Below are positions 36,030-44,409 of a DNA stretch of 64,000 nucleotides, piece by piece (the first letter of the stretch is position 1; every line of letters starts with the position of its first letter). Made by a program: the position numbers and the translations under genes. Under the pieces are notes generated by a model. That model saw nothing but the letters and a program-made list of their open reading frames with translations. It searched no databases and was not told where the DNA came from. The DNA comes from Caenimonas aquaedulcis (GTDB taxonomy: Bacteria > Pseudomonadota > Gammaproteobacteria > Burkholderiales > Burkholderiaceae_C): assembly GCF_015831345.1 (NCBI RefSeq), contig NZ_JADWYS010000001.1, forward strand, positions 1,994,118 to 2,058,117, given 5' to 3'.

Positions 36030-37109
36030 ATGCCGCAAGCCCCCCTCATGGCGCTGCTGGCCCCGGCACCCCCGGCGCCCCCGCCTTCCACCCGAATCGA
36101 GCGCTTCCCCGGGCTCGCGGCGAAGGGCTACGAGCCCCATCCGCTGCACGGGCCCGACGCGGTGTGGGTGGAGAAGAATTGCTACGGGGACCTGTGGATC
36201 GAACTGCTGCATTGCCTGCGCCTGGACCCCTGCGCGATGCTGCCCTTCACGCTCGCCGTGGATTTCGAGGGCGACCAGTGGACCTTCTTCAAGCCGCCGC
36301 TCGGCGAGCTGCACGACCTGTACGGCCTCGATGTCCAGGAACTCGCCGTATGGCGGCCGATGGTGGACCACGCGCGCGAACACCTCTCCGCGGGCAAGCT
36401 CATCGCGTGCGAGATGGACGCCTTCTGGCTGCCTGATACGGCGGCCACCGATTACCGGCAGAAGCACACGAAGACCACCATCGTGCTCGCCAACATCGAC
36501 ATCGAGGAGCAGTGGCTCGGCTATTTCCACAACGCGGGGTACTACGAGTTGCAGGGCGAGGACTTCCGCGGCCTCTTTCGCATCGGCGAGCCGGAAGACC
36601 CGGGCTACATGCCGCTCTTCGCGGAGTTGATCCGCACGGACCGGGTGAAGCGCCGCGCGCCGATGGAGCTCGCCTCGCTCTCGCTCGACCTGCTGGAGCG
36701 GCACTGGCGCAGGCGCCCGCGCACCAATCCGCTGACGCGCTTTGGCCAGCGGCTGACTTCCGAATTTCCGTCGCTGCGCAGCGCGGGACTGGCGCACTAC
36801 CACTCCTGGGCTTTCGCGACGATCCGCCAGGCCGGCGCCGCCTTCGACCTCACGGCCGAGTACCTGCGCTGGCAGTCCGACTTCGGCCACTACGGCCTCG
36901 CGGACGCCGCCCTTCGCTTCGACGAGATCGCGCAGTCGATGAAGACGCTGATCCTCAAGGCCGCGCGTTCGGTGAACAGCGGCCGCCCCCTGCAGGCGAG
37001 CGAACTGATCGAGACGTCCGCCGCGGCGTGGGAAGAGGGCATGGCCATGGTCGGCCGGAGCCTGGGCTGCAAGGCCGAGGCGGCGTGGCGGCTCGAGACC
37101 GCGGAGTGA
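36030..37109 (+). CDS. DUF1839 family protein
   Basis: The product is 359 aa. It matches DUF1839 as I recall the family: NCYGDLWIELLHCLRLDPCAMLPFTLAVDFEGDQWTFFKPPLGELHDLYGLDVQELAVW, then a second half that is helix-rich (EYLRWQSDFGHYGLADAALRFDEIAQSMKTLILKAARSVNSGR). The first 20 residues are Pro/Ala-rich. In other genomes DUF1839 is found near aminoacyl-tRNA-synthetase-like amino acid:carrier-protein ligases, small carrier proteins and GH2 enzymes. Here only the GH2 gene is adjacent, on the opposite strand, with 75 bp between the starts. Function is unknown. Confidence 0.75.
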   Translation: MPQAPLMALLAPAPPAPPPSTRIERFPGLAAKGYEPHPLHGPDAVWVEKNCYGDLWIELLHCLRLDPCAMLPFTLAVDFEGDQWTFFKPPLGELHDLYGLDVQELAVWRPMVDHAREHLSAGKLIACEMDAFWLPDTAATDYRQKHTKTTIVLANIDIEEQWLGYFHNAGYYELQGEDFRGLFRIGEPEDPGYMPLFAELIRTDRVKRRAPMELASLSLDLLERHWRRRPRTNPLTRFGQRLTSEFPSLRSAGLAHYHSWAFATIRQAGAAFDLTAEYLRWQSDFGHYGLADAALRFDEIAQSMKTLILKAARSVNSGRPLQASELIETSAAAWEEGMAMVGRSLGCKAEAAWRLETAE

Positions 37110-37121
37110 TGCCGGCCGCGC

Positions 37122-38261
37122 CTACAGCGCGCGATTGAGGTCCACGTCCAGGCCCGCCTTGCGCATTTCCCGCGCCAGCAGCAGGCGCCACACGCCGCCT
37201 TCGTCCATCACGACGCGCGGAATGCCCTCCCACTGCGCCGAGGGCCGCACCTGGTCCAGCAGCATGAGGCACAGCCGCCCCGGGCCGAGCGCGCCCAGGA
37301 TGTAGCCGACCTCCAGGACGCTGGCGTCGAGCTTGTCGCCCGACACCAACAGCACCGCGTACCGGGCGCCCTGCATCGCGTCGAGCGCGGAGGCGGCCGC
37401 GAGCAGCGTCGGGCCTTCGGCCTGCGGCGCGAGCACCGGTTCGAGCGAGAGGTCTTCGATGAAGTCGGAGAGCGACTCGAGCTCGACGCCCCAACGGCTC
37501 GACAGCAGTGCGACCTGGCCACCCGGCGCGTCCGCGACCGCTGGGGCGGGCGCTGGTGTCGGGGCGGGCGTTGGTGCCGGTGTGGGTGCAGGGGTTGGGG
37601 CAGGCGTCGGTGCCGGCGTCGGTGCAGGCGTGGGCGCAGGCGTCGGTGCTGGCGTCGGTGCTGGCGTCGGTGCTGGCGTCGGTGCCGGCGTTGGGGCTGG
37701 CGTTGGGGCTGGCGTTGGGGCCGGCGTTGGGGCCGGCGTTGGGGCTGGCGTTGGGGCCGGCGTCGGTGCAGGCGTGGGCTCGGGTGTCGGAGCCGGCGTG
37801 GGCTCTGGCGTGGGCAGCGGGGCCGGTGCGGTGGCGGACTCCGGCGTGGGCATCGGCGCGGGCGCGGTGACGGGCTCCGGCGCGGCCTTGCCCTCCAGGC
37901 GATCCGCCATCATCTGCTTGACGGCGTTCAGGTTCGAGATCGCATGGGCGATACCGTCCTTGATGCCCTGGCGCAATTCGTTGGTGGAATAGCGATCGCC
38001 GAACACGGATTCCATCTGCGAGCCGAGATCCTCGATCCGGTAGCGGCGATATTCGGCCGAATCCTTGCCCCCCAGCACATCCGAGAGGGTCGTGTTCACC
38101 TGCTTTTGCATCGCCTCGATGCGGGGGTCCCAGCGTTCCTGGATGCCCGAGGGATCGAAGCCCCGCAGTTCTTTGATGCGCCGCGTGATCTTGTCGATGG
38201 CGCGCTCGAGCGTGGATCTTTCCTGTGCGCTCAGGCGGTGGGCAGACTTGCCGTTGGACAT
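37122..38261 (-). CDS. TIR-like nucleotide-binding protein with long Pro/Thr/Ala linker
   Basis: The product is 379 aa in three parts. Residues 1-125 are helical and charged ([22 protein letters not shown]... [22 protein letters not shown]). Residues about 126-241 are a low-complexity linker, mostly APTP/EPTP units. Residues about 248-379 resemble the TIR-like domain (PF10137 type) of bacterial defence effectors such as Cap12/PycTIR. Glu317 in [22 protein letters not shown] is at the place of the catalytic NADase glutamate, followed by the family's end block [18 protein letters not shown]. The usual N-terminal VHGRDE strand is altered ([11 protein letters not shown]). No cyclase gene is next to it. 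Defence function is inference. Confidence 0.72.
   Translation of the reverse strand: MSNGKSAHRLSAQERSTLERAIDKITRRIKELRGFDPSGIQERWDPRIEAMQKQVNTTLSDVLGGKDSAEYRRYRIEDLGSQMESVFGDRYSTNELRQGIKDGIAHAISNLNAVKQMMADRLEGKAAPEPVTAPAPMPTPESATAPAPLPTPEPTPAPTPEPTPAPTPAPTPAPTPAPTPAPTPAPTPAPTPAPTPAPTPAPTPAPTPAPTPAPTPAPTPAPTPAPTPAPTPAPTPAPAPAVADAPGGQVALLSSRWGVELESLSDFIEDLSLEPVLAPQAEGPTLLAAASALDAMQGARYAVLLVSGDKLDASVLEVGYILGALGPGRLCLMLLDQVRPSAQWEGIPRVVMDEGGVWRLLLAREMRKAGLDVDLNRAL
37540..37806. repeat. In-frame 12-bp tandem repeat coding the APTP linker
   Basis: About 22 degenerate 12-bp units of the type GGCGTTGGGGCT or GGCGTCGGTGCA (plus strand) encode successive Ala-Pro-Thr-Pro residues on the minus strand. 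Third-base differences (GTT/GTC/GTG) form blocks, which points to repeated local duplication. Unit number probably varies between strains. Confidence 0.9.
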
Positions 38262-38297
38262 GCGAGCAACCCCGAAGTGGAGGCTCCCACTGTACAG

Positions 38298-40100
38298 CTA
38301 ACGGGTGGCGGCGATCCAGCGGTCGATGCGCGCTTCCAGCATCGACAGGGGCATGCACCCGTCCCCCAGCACCTGCGAGTGGAAGCGCCGGATGTCGAAC
38401 TTCGGGCCGAGCGCCTGGCGCGCGCGCTCGCGCAGCTGCAGGATCTTCAGCTCGCCCACCTTGTACGCCAGCGCCTGGCCCGGCCAGGCCATGTAGCGCT
38501 CGGTGGCGCGGCGCGCCGAATCCTCGGTCGAGCCTTCCTTCTCGCGCAGGTACGCGATCGTGTACTCGCGCGACCAGCCCTTCGAATGCAGGCCCGTGTC
38601 CACCACCAGCCGCAGCGCGCGGTGCAGCTCCATGAAGAGCCTGCCGAGCTGCGCGACCGGGTCGTCGTACACGCCCAGTTCGTAGCCGAGGCTCTCGGCG
38701 TACAGCGCCCAACCTTCGCCGTAGGCGTCGTACCAGGTGGTCTGCCGGTAGCGCGAGCCGCCCTGCTCGCGCTGCATGCCGATCTGGTAGTGATGCCCGG
38801 GCTGCCCTTCGTGCAGGAAGAGCGCCGTCATCGTGGTCTTGCGGTACTCCTTCGGGTCGTTCACCACGGCATAGAACACGCCCGGCCGCGAGCCGTCGGA
38901 GGCCGGCGGCACGTAGTTGTCGGAAGCCGTCGCGCGGCGGATCGGCTCGATCGCCTTGATCTCGAGGGCCGCCTTCGGCGCGCGCTCGAACAGCTTCGCG
39001 AGGCCCGGCTTCACGCGTTCGTTGATCGCGCGGTACGCCGCGAGCACTTCCTCCTCGCTGCGGAAGGGCTGCAGCTCGGGACGGCCGTCCAGCGACCTGA
39101 AGAATTCGTCCAGGGGGCCTTCGAAGCCGAACTTCGCCTTCACCTGCTCCATCTCGGCGCGGATGCGTGCGACCTCCTTCAGGCCCAGTTCATGGATCTC
39201 CTGCGGCGTCATCGACGTCGTGGTGAAGGAGCGCACCTGAAGGCGGTACCAATCGGCACCGCCGGGCATGTCGCCCATGCCGGCCGTGGTGCGCGCCGCG
39301 GGCAGGTAGGTGTCCGCCATGAAGGCGCGCAGCTTGCGCACCGCGGGCGTGACCGATCCCGACACCACCGCGCGGTAGGCCGCGGCGATCCGCCGCTGCT
39401 GCGCCGGTGGAATCTCCGCCGGAAAGCTGCGCGTCGCGGCCAGGTACGGGCTTTGCAGCGGATCGGCCGGCAGCAGCACGTCGAACTGCGGCAGGGTCCT
39501 TTCCACCAGTTCGCGCGGCAGCGTGATGCCGCGCGCGATGCCGTCGCGCATGTTCACGATCGCCTGGTCGATCCAGGCCGGCAGCTTTTTCAGCCGCGCG
39601 AGGAAATGGTCGTAGTTCGCGACCGTCGTCATCGGCTGCGCCGCATCGCCGCTCGCCCATTGCGAGAGCTTCATCGGCATCGCATCCACGTGGCCCACCG
39701 GCATCAGGTGCCACGGCACCGCCAGGGTCGACAGGCGGTCCTCGCATTCGTACTTCAACAGGTCGTACGTGAGCCCGGCATCGGCGTCCAGCTGCGAGCG
39801 GTCGATCGCTCGCAGCCGCGCCAGCGTGCGCTCATAGAGGCGCTTTTGCCGCGCCTGGTGGGCCGGCGCGATCTCGATTTCGAACGCGCCTTCGTAGCGC
39901 GCGTCGCCCACGTTCTCGGTCGTGCCCACGGGGAAGAGCGCCAGGCCCTCCTCGTAGTACGTGTCGGCGAGCGCGAGGACGCGCTGCGAGGCGTTGGCAG
40001 GGGACGCGGCGAGTGCGCCGCGCCAGGCGGTGGAACCCAGGAGCAGGCTCGTGGCCAGCCCCGCGTTCACCGCGCGGCGGTTGAAGCGGATGTTGTTCAT
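38298..40100 (-). CDS. DUF885 family protein, putative exported metallopeptidase
   Basis: The product is 600 aa. A twin-arginine signal (FNRRAVNAGLATSLLLG) suggests Tat export. The core has TALFLHEGQPGHHYQIG (His430, Glu431, His436), the HEGxPGHH motif of DUF885, and downstream DAYGEGWALYAESLGYELGVYDDP with a possible third ligand. The family is related to M3-like metallopeptidases (gluzincin-like) and is usually annotated as a secreted dipeptidase of unknown specificity. ATG 40100 starts the signal peptide. Confidence 0.83.
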   Translation of the reverse strand: MNNIRFNRRAVNAGLATSLLLGSTAWRGALAASPANASQRVLALADTYYEEGLALFPVGTTENVGDARYEGAFEIEIAPAHQARQKRLYERTLARLRAIDRSQLDADAGLTYDLLKYECEDRLSTLAVPWHLMPVGHVDAMPMKLSQWASGDAAQPMTTVANYDHFLARLKKLPAWIDQAIVNMRDGIARGITLPRELVERTLPQFDVLLPADPLQSPYLAATRSFPAEIPPAQQRRIAAAYRAVVSGSVTPAVRKLRAFMADTYLPAARTTAGMGDMPGGADWYRLQVRSFTTTSMTPQEIHELGLKEVARIRAEMEQVKAKFGFEGPLDEFFRSLDGRPELQPFRSEEEVLAAYRAINERVKPGLAKLFERAPKAALEIKAIEPIRRATASDNYVPPASDGSRPGVFYAVVNDPKEYRKTTMTALFLHEGQPGHHYQIGMQREQGGSRYRQTTWYDAYGEGWALYAESLGYELGVYDDPVAQLGRLFMELHRALRLVVDTGLHSKGWSREYTIAYLREKEGSTEDSARRATERYMAWPGQALAYKVGELKILQLRERARQALGPKFDIRRFHSQVLGDGCMPLSMLEARIDRWIAATR

Positions 40101-40178
40101 GGCGCGGGATGCTAACCCAGCCGCGCCCACCCATAATGCCGCCTGACATGGCTGCTGACACTTTCATGCGGGGCTGAA

Positions 40179-40904
40179 CTGGACTTCGCGCTCGTCCTCA
40201 TCCTGGGCCTGGTCGCGGGCACCGTCGGCGGCATCGTCGGCTTTGGCACGTCCATCATGGTCATGCCCGCGCTGGTGCTCGTGTACGGCCCGCGGCAGGC
40301 CGTGCCGATCATGGCCATCGCCGTGGTCATGGCCAACGCCTCGCGCGTGGCGGCCTGGTGGCGCGAAGTGGACTGGCGCACCACGCTCGCCTATTCGGCC
40401 ACCGGCATGCCCTTCGCCGCGATGGGCGCACGCACCTTGCTGGTGCTGCCCCCGGGCATCGTCGAGGCGGTGCTGGGCGCCTTCTTCATCGTGATGATTC
40501 CCGTGCGCCGGTGGATGGCGCTGCAGGACTGGAGGCTCAACCGCTGGCACCTGGCCGTGGTCGGCGCGTTCATCGGATTCCTGAGCGGGATCGTCGTGAG
40601 CACGGGGCCGCTCAACACACCCTTCTTCCTGATGCACGGGCTCGTGAAGGGCGCGTACCTGGGCACCGAAGCCATGAGCTCGCTCGCGGTGTTCGGCGCG
40701 AAGGCCGTGACCTTCCGCGCGCTCGGCGCCCTGCCGGCCGAAGCGGTGATCGACGGGCTCATCATCGGCAGCTCGCTCATGGCCGGCGCCTTCATCGCCA
40801 AGCGCTACGTGAGGAAGATCGACGCGGAGCGCTTCCGCCTGCTCATGGATGGGCTGCTGCTGGTGGCCGGGCTCACGATGCTGTGGGCGGCGCTGGCGCG
40901 CTAG
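40179..40904 (+). CDS. Sulfite exporter TauE/SafE (TSUP) family permease
   Basis: The protein is about 241 aa with around eight membrane helices. The first helix (DFALVLILGLVAGTVGGIVGFGTSIMVMPALVLVYG) is a hallmark of TSUP proteins and lies upstream of the first in-frame ATG (40257), so translation must begin earlier. The only nearby in-frame candidates are CTG codons at 40152, 40155 and 40179, the last giving the usual length. The motif GxxGFGxS and the second-half repeat (FIGFLSGIVVSTGPLNTPFFLMHGL) are clear. Substrate (sulfonates, sulfite or other anions) is unknown. Confidence 0.75.
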   Translation: MDFALVLILGLVAGTVGGIVGFGTSIMVMPALVLVYGPRQAVPIMAIAVVMANASRVAAWWREVDWRTTLAYSATGMPFAAMGARTLLVLPPGIVEAVLGAFFIVMIPVRRWMALQDWRLNRWHLAVVGAFIGFLSGIVVSTGPLNTPFFLMHGLVKGAYLGTEAMSSLAVFGAKAVTFRALGALPAEAVIDGLIIGSSLMAGAFIAKRYVRKIDAERFRLLMDGLLLVAGLTMLWAALAR

Positions 40905-40959
40905 AAACGGCGGCGTCCTTCACACGCCCGTTACCGGGCCGCGAGATACTCGAAGCGTC

Positions 40960-41493
40960 ATGACGCCCCACGACACGACCACCGTCACCCTGCTCGCCCT
41001 CATGCCGCTGCTGGTGTGGCGCATGATCGTCCGCGTCAAGCGCATGGTCGGGCGGCAGCGCGCGGGGCGCATCCGGCCCTGGGTCACGCTCGTGATCTTT
41101 CCGCTGGTCCTCGCGCTGTTCAGCTTCCTGGCAAAGGACCATGCGCAGCGCCTCTGGTGGCTCGCGGGCGGCGTCGCCTGCGGGCTCGGCCTGGCCGTCT
41201 GGGGACTGAAGAAGACCGTGTTCGAGGCGACGCCGACCGGCCTCTTCTACACGCCCAACGCGCACCTGGGCATCGCCCTGTCGCTGCTGCTGGTGGGCCG
41301 CCTCGTCTGGCGGATGGTGGAGGTGTTCACGATGGACGCCGCCGCGATGCAGCAACCCGACGAATTCACGCGCAGCCCGCTCACGCTCCTCGTCTTCGGC
41401 CTGCTGGCGGGCTACTACATCGGCTACGCGTTCGGCCTGGTCCGCTGGCGCTTTGCGGTGATGCGCGCGAAGAGGCGGCGCGAGTCCCCCTAA
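40960..41493 (+). CDS. Small membrane protein, DUF1453/CcdC-like
   Basis: The product is 177 aa with four or five hydrophobic segments: TTTVTLLALMPLLVWRMIVRVKRM, WVTLVIFPLVLALFSFLA, WWLAGGVACGLGLAVWGL, LGIALSLLLVGRLVWRMVEVF and LTLLVFGLLAGYYIGYAFGLVRW. The pattern of a short loop FEATPTGLFYTPNAHLG between helices resembles CcdC/DUF1453 proteins. Function is unknown. It lies 55 bp downstream of the TSUP gene. Confidence 0.65.
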   Translation: MTPHDTTTVTLLALMPLLVWRMIVRVKRMVGRQRAGRIRPWVTLVIFPLVLALFSFLAKDHAQRLWWLAGGVACGLGLAVWGLKKTVFEATPTGLFYTPNAHLGIALSLLLVGRLVWRMVEVFTMDAAAMQQPDEFTRSPLTLLVFGLLAGYYIGYAFGLVRWRFAVMRAKRRRESP

Positions 41494-41532
41494 AATCGCG
41501 GCTGCCTTCCACAACAACGCAGTAGCAGTTCC

Positions 41533-41724
41533 ATGAAGAATCTCCTCCTCATCGCCGCGGCGACCCTGCTCGCCGCCTGCGCTTCTCCCGAACCCATGAC
41601 CCCCCAGCAGTCGAGCGAACGCGCCGCCTGCCGCAACACGGACGCGCCCACGGGCAGCAACCTGGTGCGCCGCAGCGAGTGCGCGCCCCAGGCCGCGGCG
41701 CCGATCCCCACGCAGAAAAACTGA
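41533..41724 (+). CDS. Small lipoprotein of unknown function
   Basis: The product is 63 aa. The signal peptide MKNLLLIAAATLLAAC has a lipobox (LAAC) with Cys16. The mature peptide is about 48 residues and has two further cysteines (AACRN and SECAP) that may form a disulfide. It ends directly at the puuD stop on the other strand. No known family. Confidence 0.65.
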   Translation: MKNLLLIAAATLLAACASPEPMTPQQSSERAACRNTDAPTGSNLVRRSECAPQAAAPIPTQKN

Positions 41725-42927
41725 TCAGGGCGCCGGCGCGCCCGCCTGGAACCAGCGGGCGACCAGCCCGCGTTCCGCCTCCGTGATGCCCGTGGCGTTG
41801 TTCATCGGCATCACCTTCGTCACGACCACCTGCTGGTAGATCGACTGCGCGTGCTGCTTCACGCCCTCGGGCGAGTCGAGCCGCACGTTTTTCATCTGCA
41901 CCTGCGCCCCGTGGCACAGGTAGCAGCGCTGCTCGAAGACCTTCTGCACCGCCGCGTAATCCGCCGCAGGTTGCGCTGCGGCCGCGGGCTGCGTGCTCGC
42001 CGCCGGCGCGAGCCACACGACGGTCGCGGCGATGACGGCCACGCCCACCAGCGCATAGGGCAGCGGGTTGGCGTTGCGCCCGAGCTTGTAGCCGTGGCGC
42101 ATGACGAAGAACTGGCGGATCGCCGCGCCCGCGAACATCATCAGGATCAGCACCAGCCAGTTGCGCGGGTGGCTCCAGGTGAAGCTGTAGTGGTTCGACA
42201 GCATCGCGAAGATCACCGGCAGCGTGAAGTAGGTGTTGTGCACGCTGCGCTGCTTGCCGCGCTGGCCGTGGATGGGGTCCACCGGCTCGCCCGCCTTGAT
42301 CGAGGCGATCACCTTGCGCTGGCCCGGGATGATCCAGAAGAACACGTTGGCGCTCATCGCCGTCGCGATCATCGCGCCCACCAGCAGGAAGGCGGCGCGG
42401 CCCGCGAACCAGTGGCACGCGAGCCAGGACGCGACGCACACGAGCACCAGCACCAGCGCGCCGACGATCGCGTCGCCGTTCTTCCTCTGCCCGAAGAGGC
42501 GGCAGATCGCGTCGTACGCGATCCAGAACACGACGAGGAAGGCCAGCGCCACGGCGATCGCCATCGGGGGCGACCACGCGACGAGACTCCTGTCGATCAG
42601 GTAGGTGCTGGCATGCCAGAGGTAGGAGATGGTGAAGAGCGAGAAGCCCGTGAGCCAGGTGGTGTAGCTCTCCCAGAAGAACCAGTGCAGGTGCTCCGGC
42701 AGCTTCGGCGGGGACACCGCGAACTTGACCGGGTGGTAGAACCCGCCGCCGTGCACGGCCCACAGCTCGCCGCTCACGCCCTGCTTCTTCAGGTCCTCGT
42801 CGACCGGCGGCGTCAGGCTGGAATCGAGGAAGACGAAATAGAAGGACGAACCGACCCAGGCGATGGCCGTGATCACGTGGGCCCAGCGCAGCAGCAGGTT
42901 GGCCCAGTCCAGGAGGTAGCTTTCCAT
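41725..42927 (-). CDS. puuD: Membrane-bound urate hydroxylase PuuD with cytochrome c domain
   Basis: The protein has 400 aa. Several membrane helices (for example WANLLLRWAHVITAIAWVGSSFYFVFLDSSL) form the urate-oxidising part typical of PuuD. A C-terminal periplasmic c-type cytochrome domain has the heme site CYLCH and a methionine-containing stretch (VVTKVMPMNNATG). PuuD oxidises urate to 5-hydroxyisourate and feeds electrons to the respiratory chain instead of making hydrogen peroxide. It lies 25 bp downstream of xdhC, so urate formation and use are linked. Confidence 0.93.
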   Translation of the reverse strand: MESYLLDWANLLLRWAHVITAIAWVGSSFYFVFLDSSLTPPVDEDLKKQGVSGELWAVHGGGFYHPVKFAVSPPKLPEHLHWFFWESYTTWLTGFSLFTISYLWHASTYLIDRSLVAWSPPMAIAVALAFLVVFWIAYDAICRLFGQRKNGDAIVGALVLVLVCVASWLACHWFAGRAAFLLVGAMIATAMSANVFFWIIPGQRKVIASIKAGEPVDPIHGQRGKQRSVHNTYFTLPVIFAMLSNHYSFTWSHPRNWLVLILMMFAGAAIRQFFVMRHGYKLGRNANPLPYALVGVAVIAATVVWLAPAASTQPAAAAQPAADYAAVQKVFEQRCYLCHGAQVQMKNVRLDSPEGVKQHAQSIYQQVVVTKVMPMNNATGITEAERGLVARWFQAGAPAP

Positions 42928-42952
42928 GGGGTCTTTCGAAAATACGGTGCGT

Positions 42953-43750
42953 CTAACGCAGTGTATGAAGGAGCTGCGCGGCGACACTCACCGCGATCAC
43001 CGCCGGCTCCTTGCCCGCGATGCCTGGCAGTCCGATGGGGCAGGTCACGTGGGCAAGTTCGGCCGGCGGGAAGCCACGCGCCTCGAGGCGATGGCGGAAG
43101 GCCGCCCACTTCGTCTTGCTGCCGATGAGGCCGACATAGGGCAGGTCGCCGCGTTCTCTCTGGCGCAGCAGGCACGCCGCGACGATATCGAGGTCCTCCG
43201 CGTGGCTGAAGCTCATGACGAGCACGCGCGAGCCTGCCGCCAACTGCGCCACCGCGCCCTGCACGGGCTCGGAATGCTCGCACTGCACGTGCGGCGGCGG
43301 TTCAGCGGGGAATATCCCGTCGCGGCTGTCGATCCACGTCACGGCGAAGGGCAAGGTGGAAAGGACGTTGACGAGAGCCCGGCCGACATGGCCGCCGCCG
43401 AAAAGCGCCAGCGGCACGAGCCGCGGGGCGAGCCGCCGGCGCGCCGCGGGAATGTCCGCGGCCTCGAGGCGCTCGTAGCGAAGCCGCATCACCCCGCCGC
43501 AGCACTGGCCCAGGCTCGGGCCCAGCGTGTACGACCGTTCCTCCGGACCGGCGTGGGCGGGCTGCGAGAGCAGCACCCGCGCGAGCGCGATCGCGTCGAA
43601 CTCGAGATGCCCGCCGCCGACGGTGCCCGAGACGGCCCTCGCGGTGACGGCCATCCACGCCCCCGCCTCGCGCGGGACGGAGCCCTGCGTCGACGCCACT
43701 GTTACAAGGACCAGCGGCTCATCCGGCAGCGAAGATGTGACAAGTTCCAT
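42953..43750 (-). CDS. xdhC: Xanthine dehydrogenase accessory protein XdhC
   Basis: The protein has 265 aa. LVTVASTQGSVPREAGAWMAV, GTVGGGHLEFDAI and LGPSLGQCCGG are XdhC landmarks, followed by a Rossmann-like C-terminal part (LALFGGGHVGRALVNVL... YVGLIGSKTKW). XdhC binds and sulfurates the molybdenum cofactor and inserts it in XdhB. It is 39 kb from xdhAB but next to puuD. ATG 43750 is chosen; ATG 43783 would add 11 residues. Confidence 0.92.
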   Translation of the reverse strand: MELVTSSLPDEPLVLVTVASTQGSVPREAGAWMAVTARAVSGTVGGGHLEFDAIALARVLLSQPAHAGPEERSYTLGPSLGQCCGGVMRLRYERLEAADIPAARRRLAPRLVPLALFGGGHVGRALVNVLSTLPFAVTWIDSRDGIFPAEPPPHVQCEHSEPVQGAVAQLAAGSRVLVMSFSHAEDLDIVAACLLRQRERGDLPYVGLIGSKTKWAAFRHRLEARGFPPAELAHVTCPIGLPGIAGKEPAVIAVSVAAQLLHTLR

Positions 43751-43794
43751 CGTCAAGTGTTGCGAGCCCGCGTCCAATCGCAAGATTCGTAGCG

Positions 43795-43804
43795 TTTACG
43801 TAAA
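43795..43804. promoter_or_regulatory. Perfect 10-bp palindrome upstream of xdhC
   Basis: TTTACGTAAA lies 45 bp upstream of xdhC and 85 bp upstream of the divergent lipoprotein gene, in an AT-richer patch (43790-43860). It is a plausible regulator site for the xdhC-puuD transcript; no regulator can be assigned. Confidence 0.35.
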
Positions 43805-43888
43805 GCACGTCGTCAAAATAGCCGGGTTCGCGTTCAATTGAACTCAGCTGTAACGCGCCCAGACATGCGCACCCACCCGGAGACCTCC

Positions 43889-44404
43889 ATGAAGCATATT
43901 CCCAGCCTGCGCGTCCTGGCCACCGCGGTGGCCGCCATCCTGGCGGGTTGCTCGTCGACCCCGCTTGCCCCCGTCGCGCCCCCGCGCGTCGCCGTGCAGC
44001 CCATGGCGCCTCCGGCCGAAGCGCAAGTCACGCCGCCGGCAGCCGAGCCCGCCTTCGGGCAGGCCTCCAACGCCACCACGCCGCGCGCCTACCGCGCCGA
44101 CGCGGCGTCCCACCTGTACGGGCTCAACCAGAACCGCATCTACAAGGGCAAGCTGCCCCCGCTGCTGTACGCCATCGGCGTGCTGCAGGTGGAAGTCGAC
44201 GGGCGCGGCCAGGTGCGCAACCTGAGCTGGATGCGCGCACCCAAGCACGCGCCGGAAGTGATCGCCGAGATCGAGCGCACCGTTCGCGCCGCGGCGCCCT
44301 TCCCCGTGCCCGCGCGCATGGGCAAGGTGGTCTACACGGACACCTGGCTGTGGCACAAGAGCGGCCAGTTCCAGCTGGACACGCTGACCGAAGGCCAGCT
44401 CTGA
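43889..44404 (+). CDS. Lipoprotein with TonB C-terminal-like domain
   Basis: The product is 171 aa with a GGAG ribosome-binding site. The signal peptide ends in LAGC (Cys21). A Pro/Ala-rich spacer (about 22-65) precedes a compact domain: LYAIGVLQVEVDGRGQVRNLSWMRAPKHAPEVIAEIERTVRAAAPFPVPARMGKVVYTDTWLW, which resembles the TonB C-terminal fold. Such lipoproteins are common in this group; the role is unknown. It ends 5 bp from the convergent uraH stop. Confidence 0.7.
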   Translation: MKHIPSLRVLATAVAAILAGCSSTPLAPVAPPRVAVQPMAPPAEAQVTPPAAEPAFGQASNATTPRAYRADAASHLYGLNQNRIYKGKLPPLLYAIGVLQVEVDGRGQVRNLSWMRAPKHAPEVIAEIERTVRAAAPFPVPARMGKVVYTDTWLWHKSGQFQLDTLTEGQL

Positions 44405-44409
44405 GCCTG

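Noticed and set aside
37540..37806. CRISPR-like or satellite DNA
   Set aside because: The 12-bp units are in frame and code a Pro/Thr/Ala linker; no spacer pattern and no cas genes.
36955..38712. Minus-strand frame with repeated Ala/Asp/Gly/Thr units opposite or offset from the TIR-like gene
   Set aside because: It is the same tandem repeat read in another frame; the chosen frame continues into recognisable domains on both sides.
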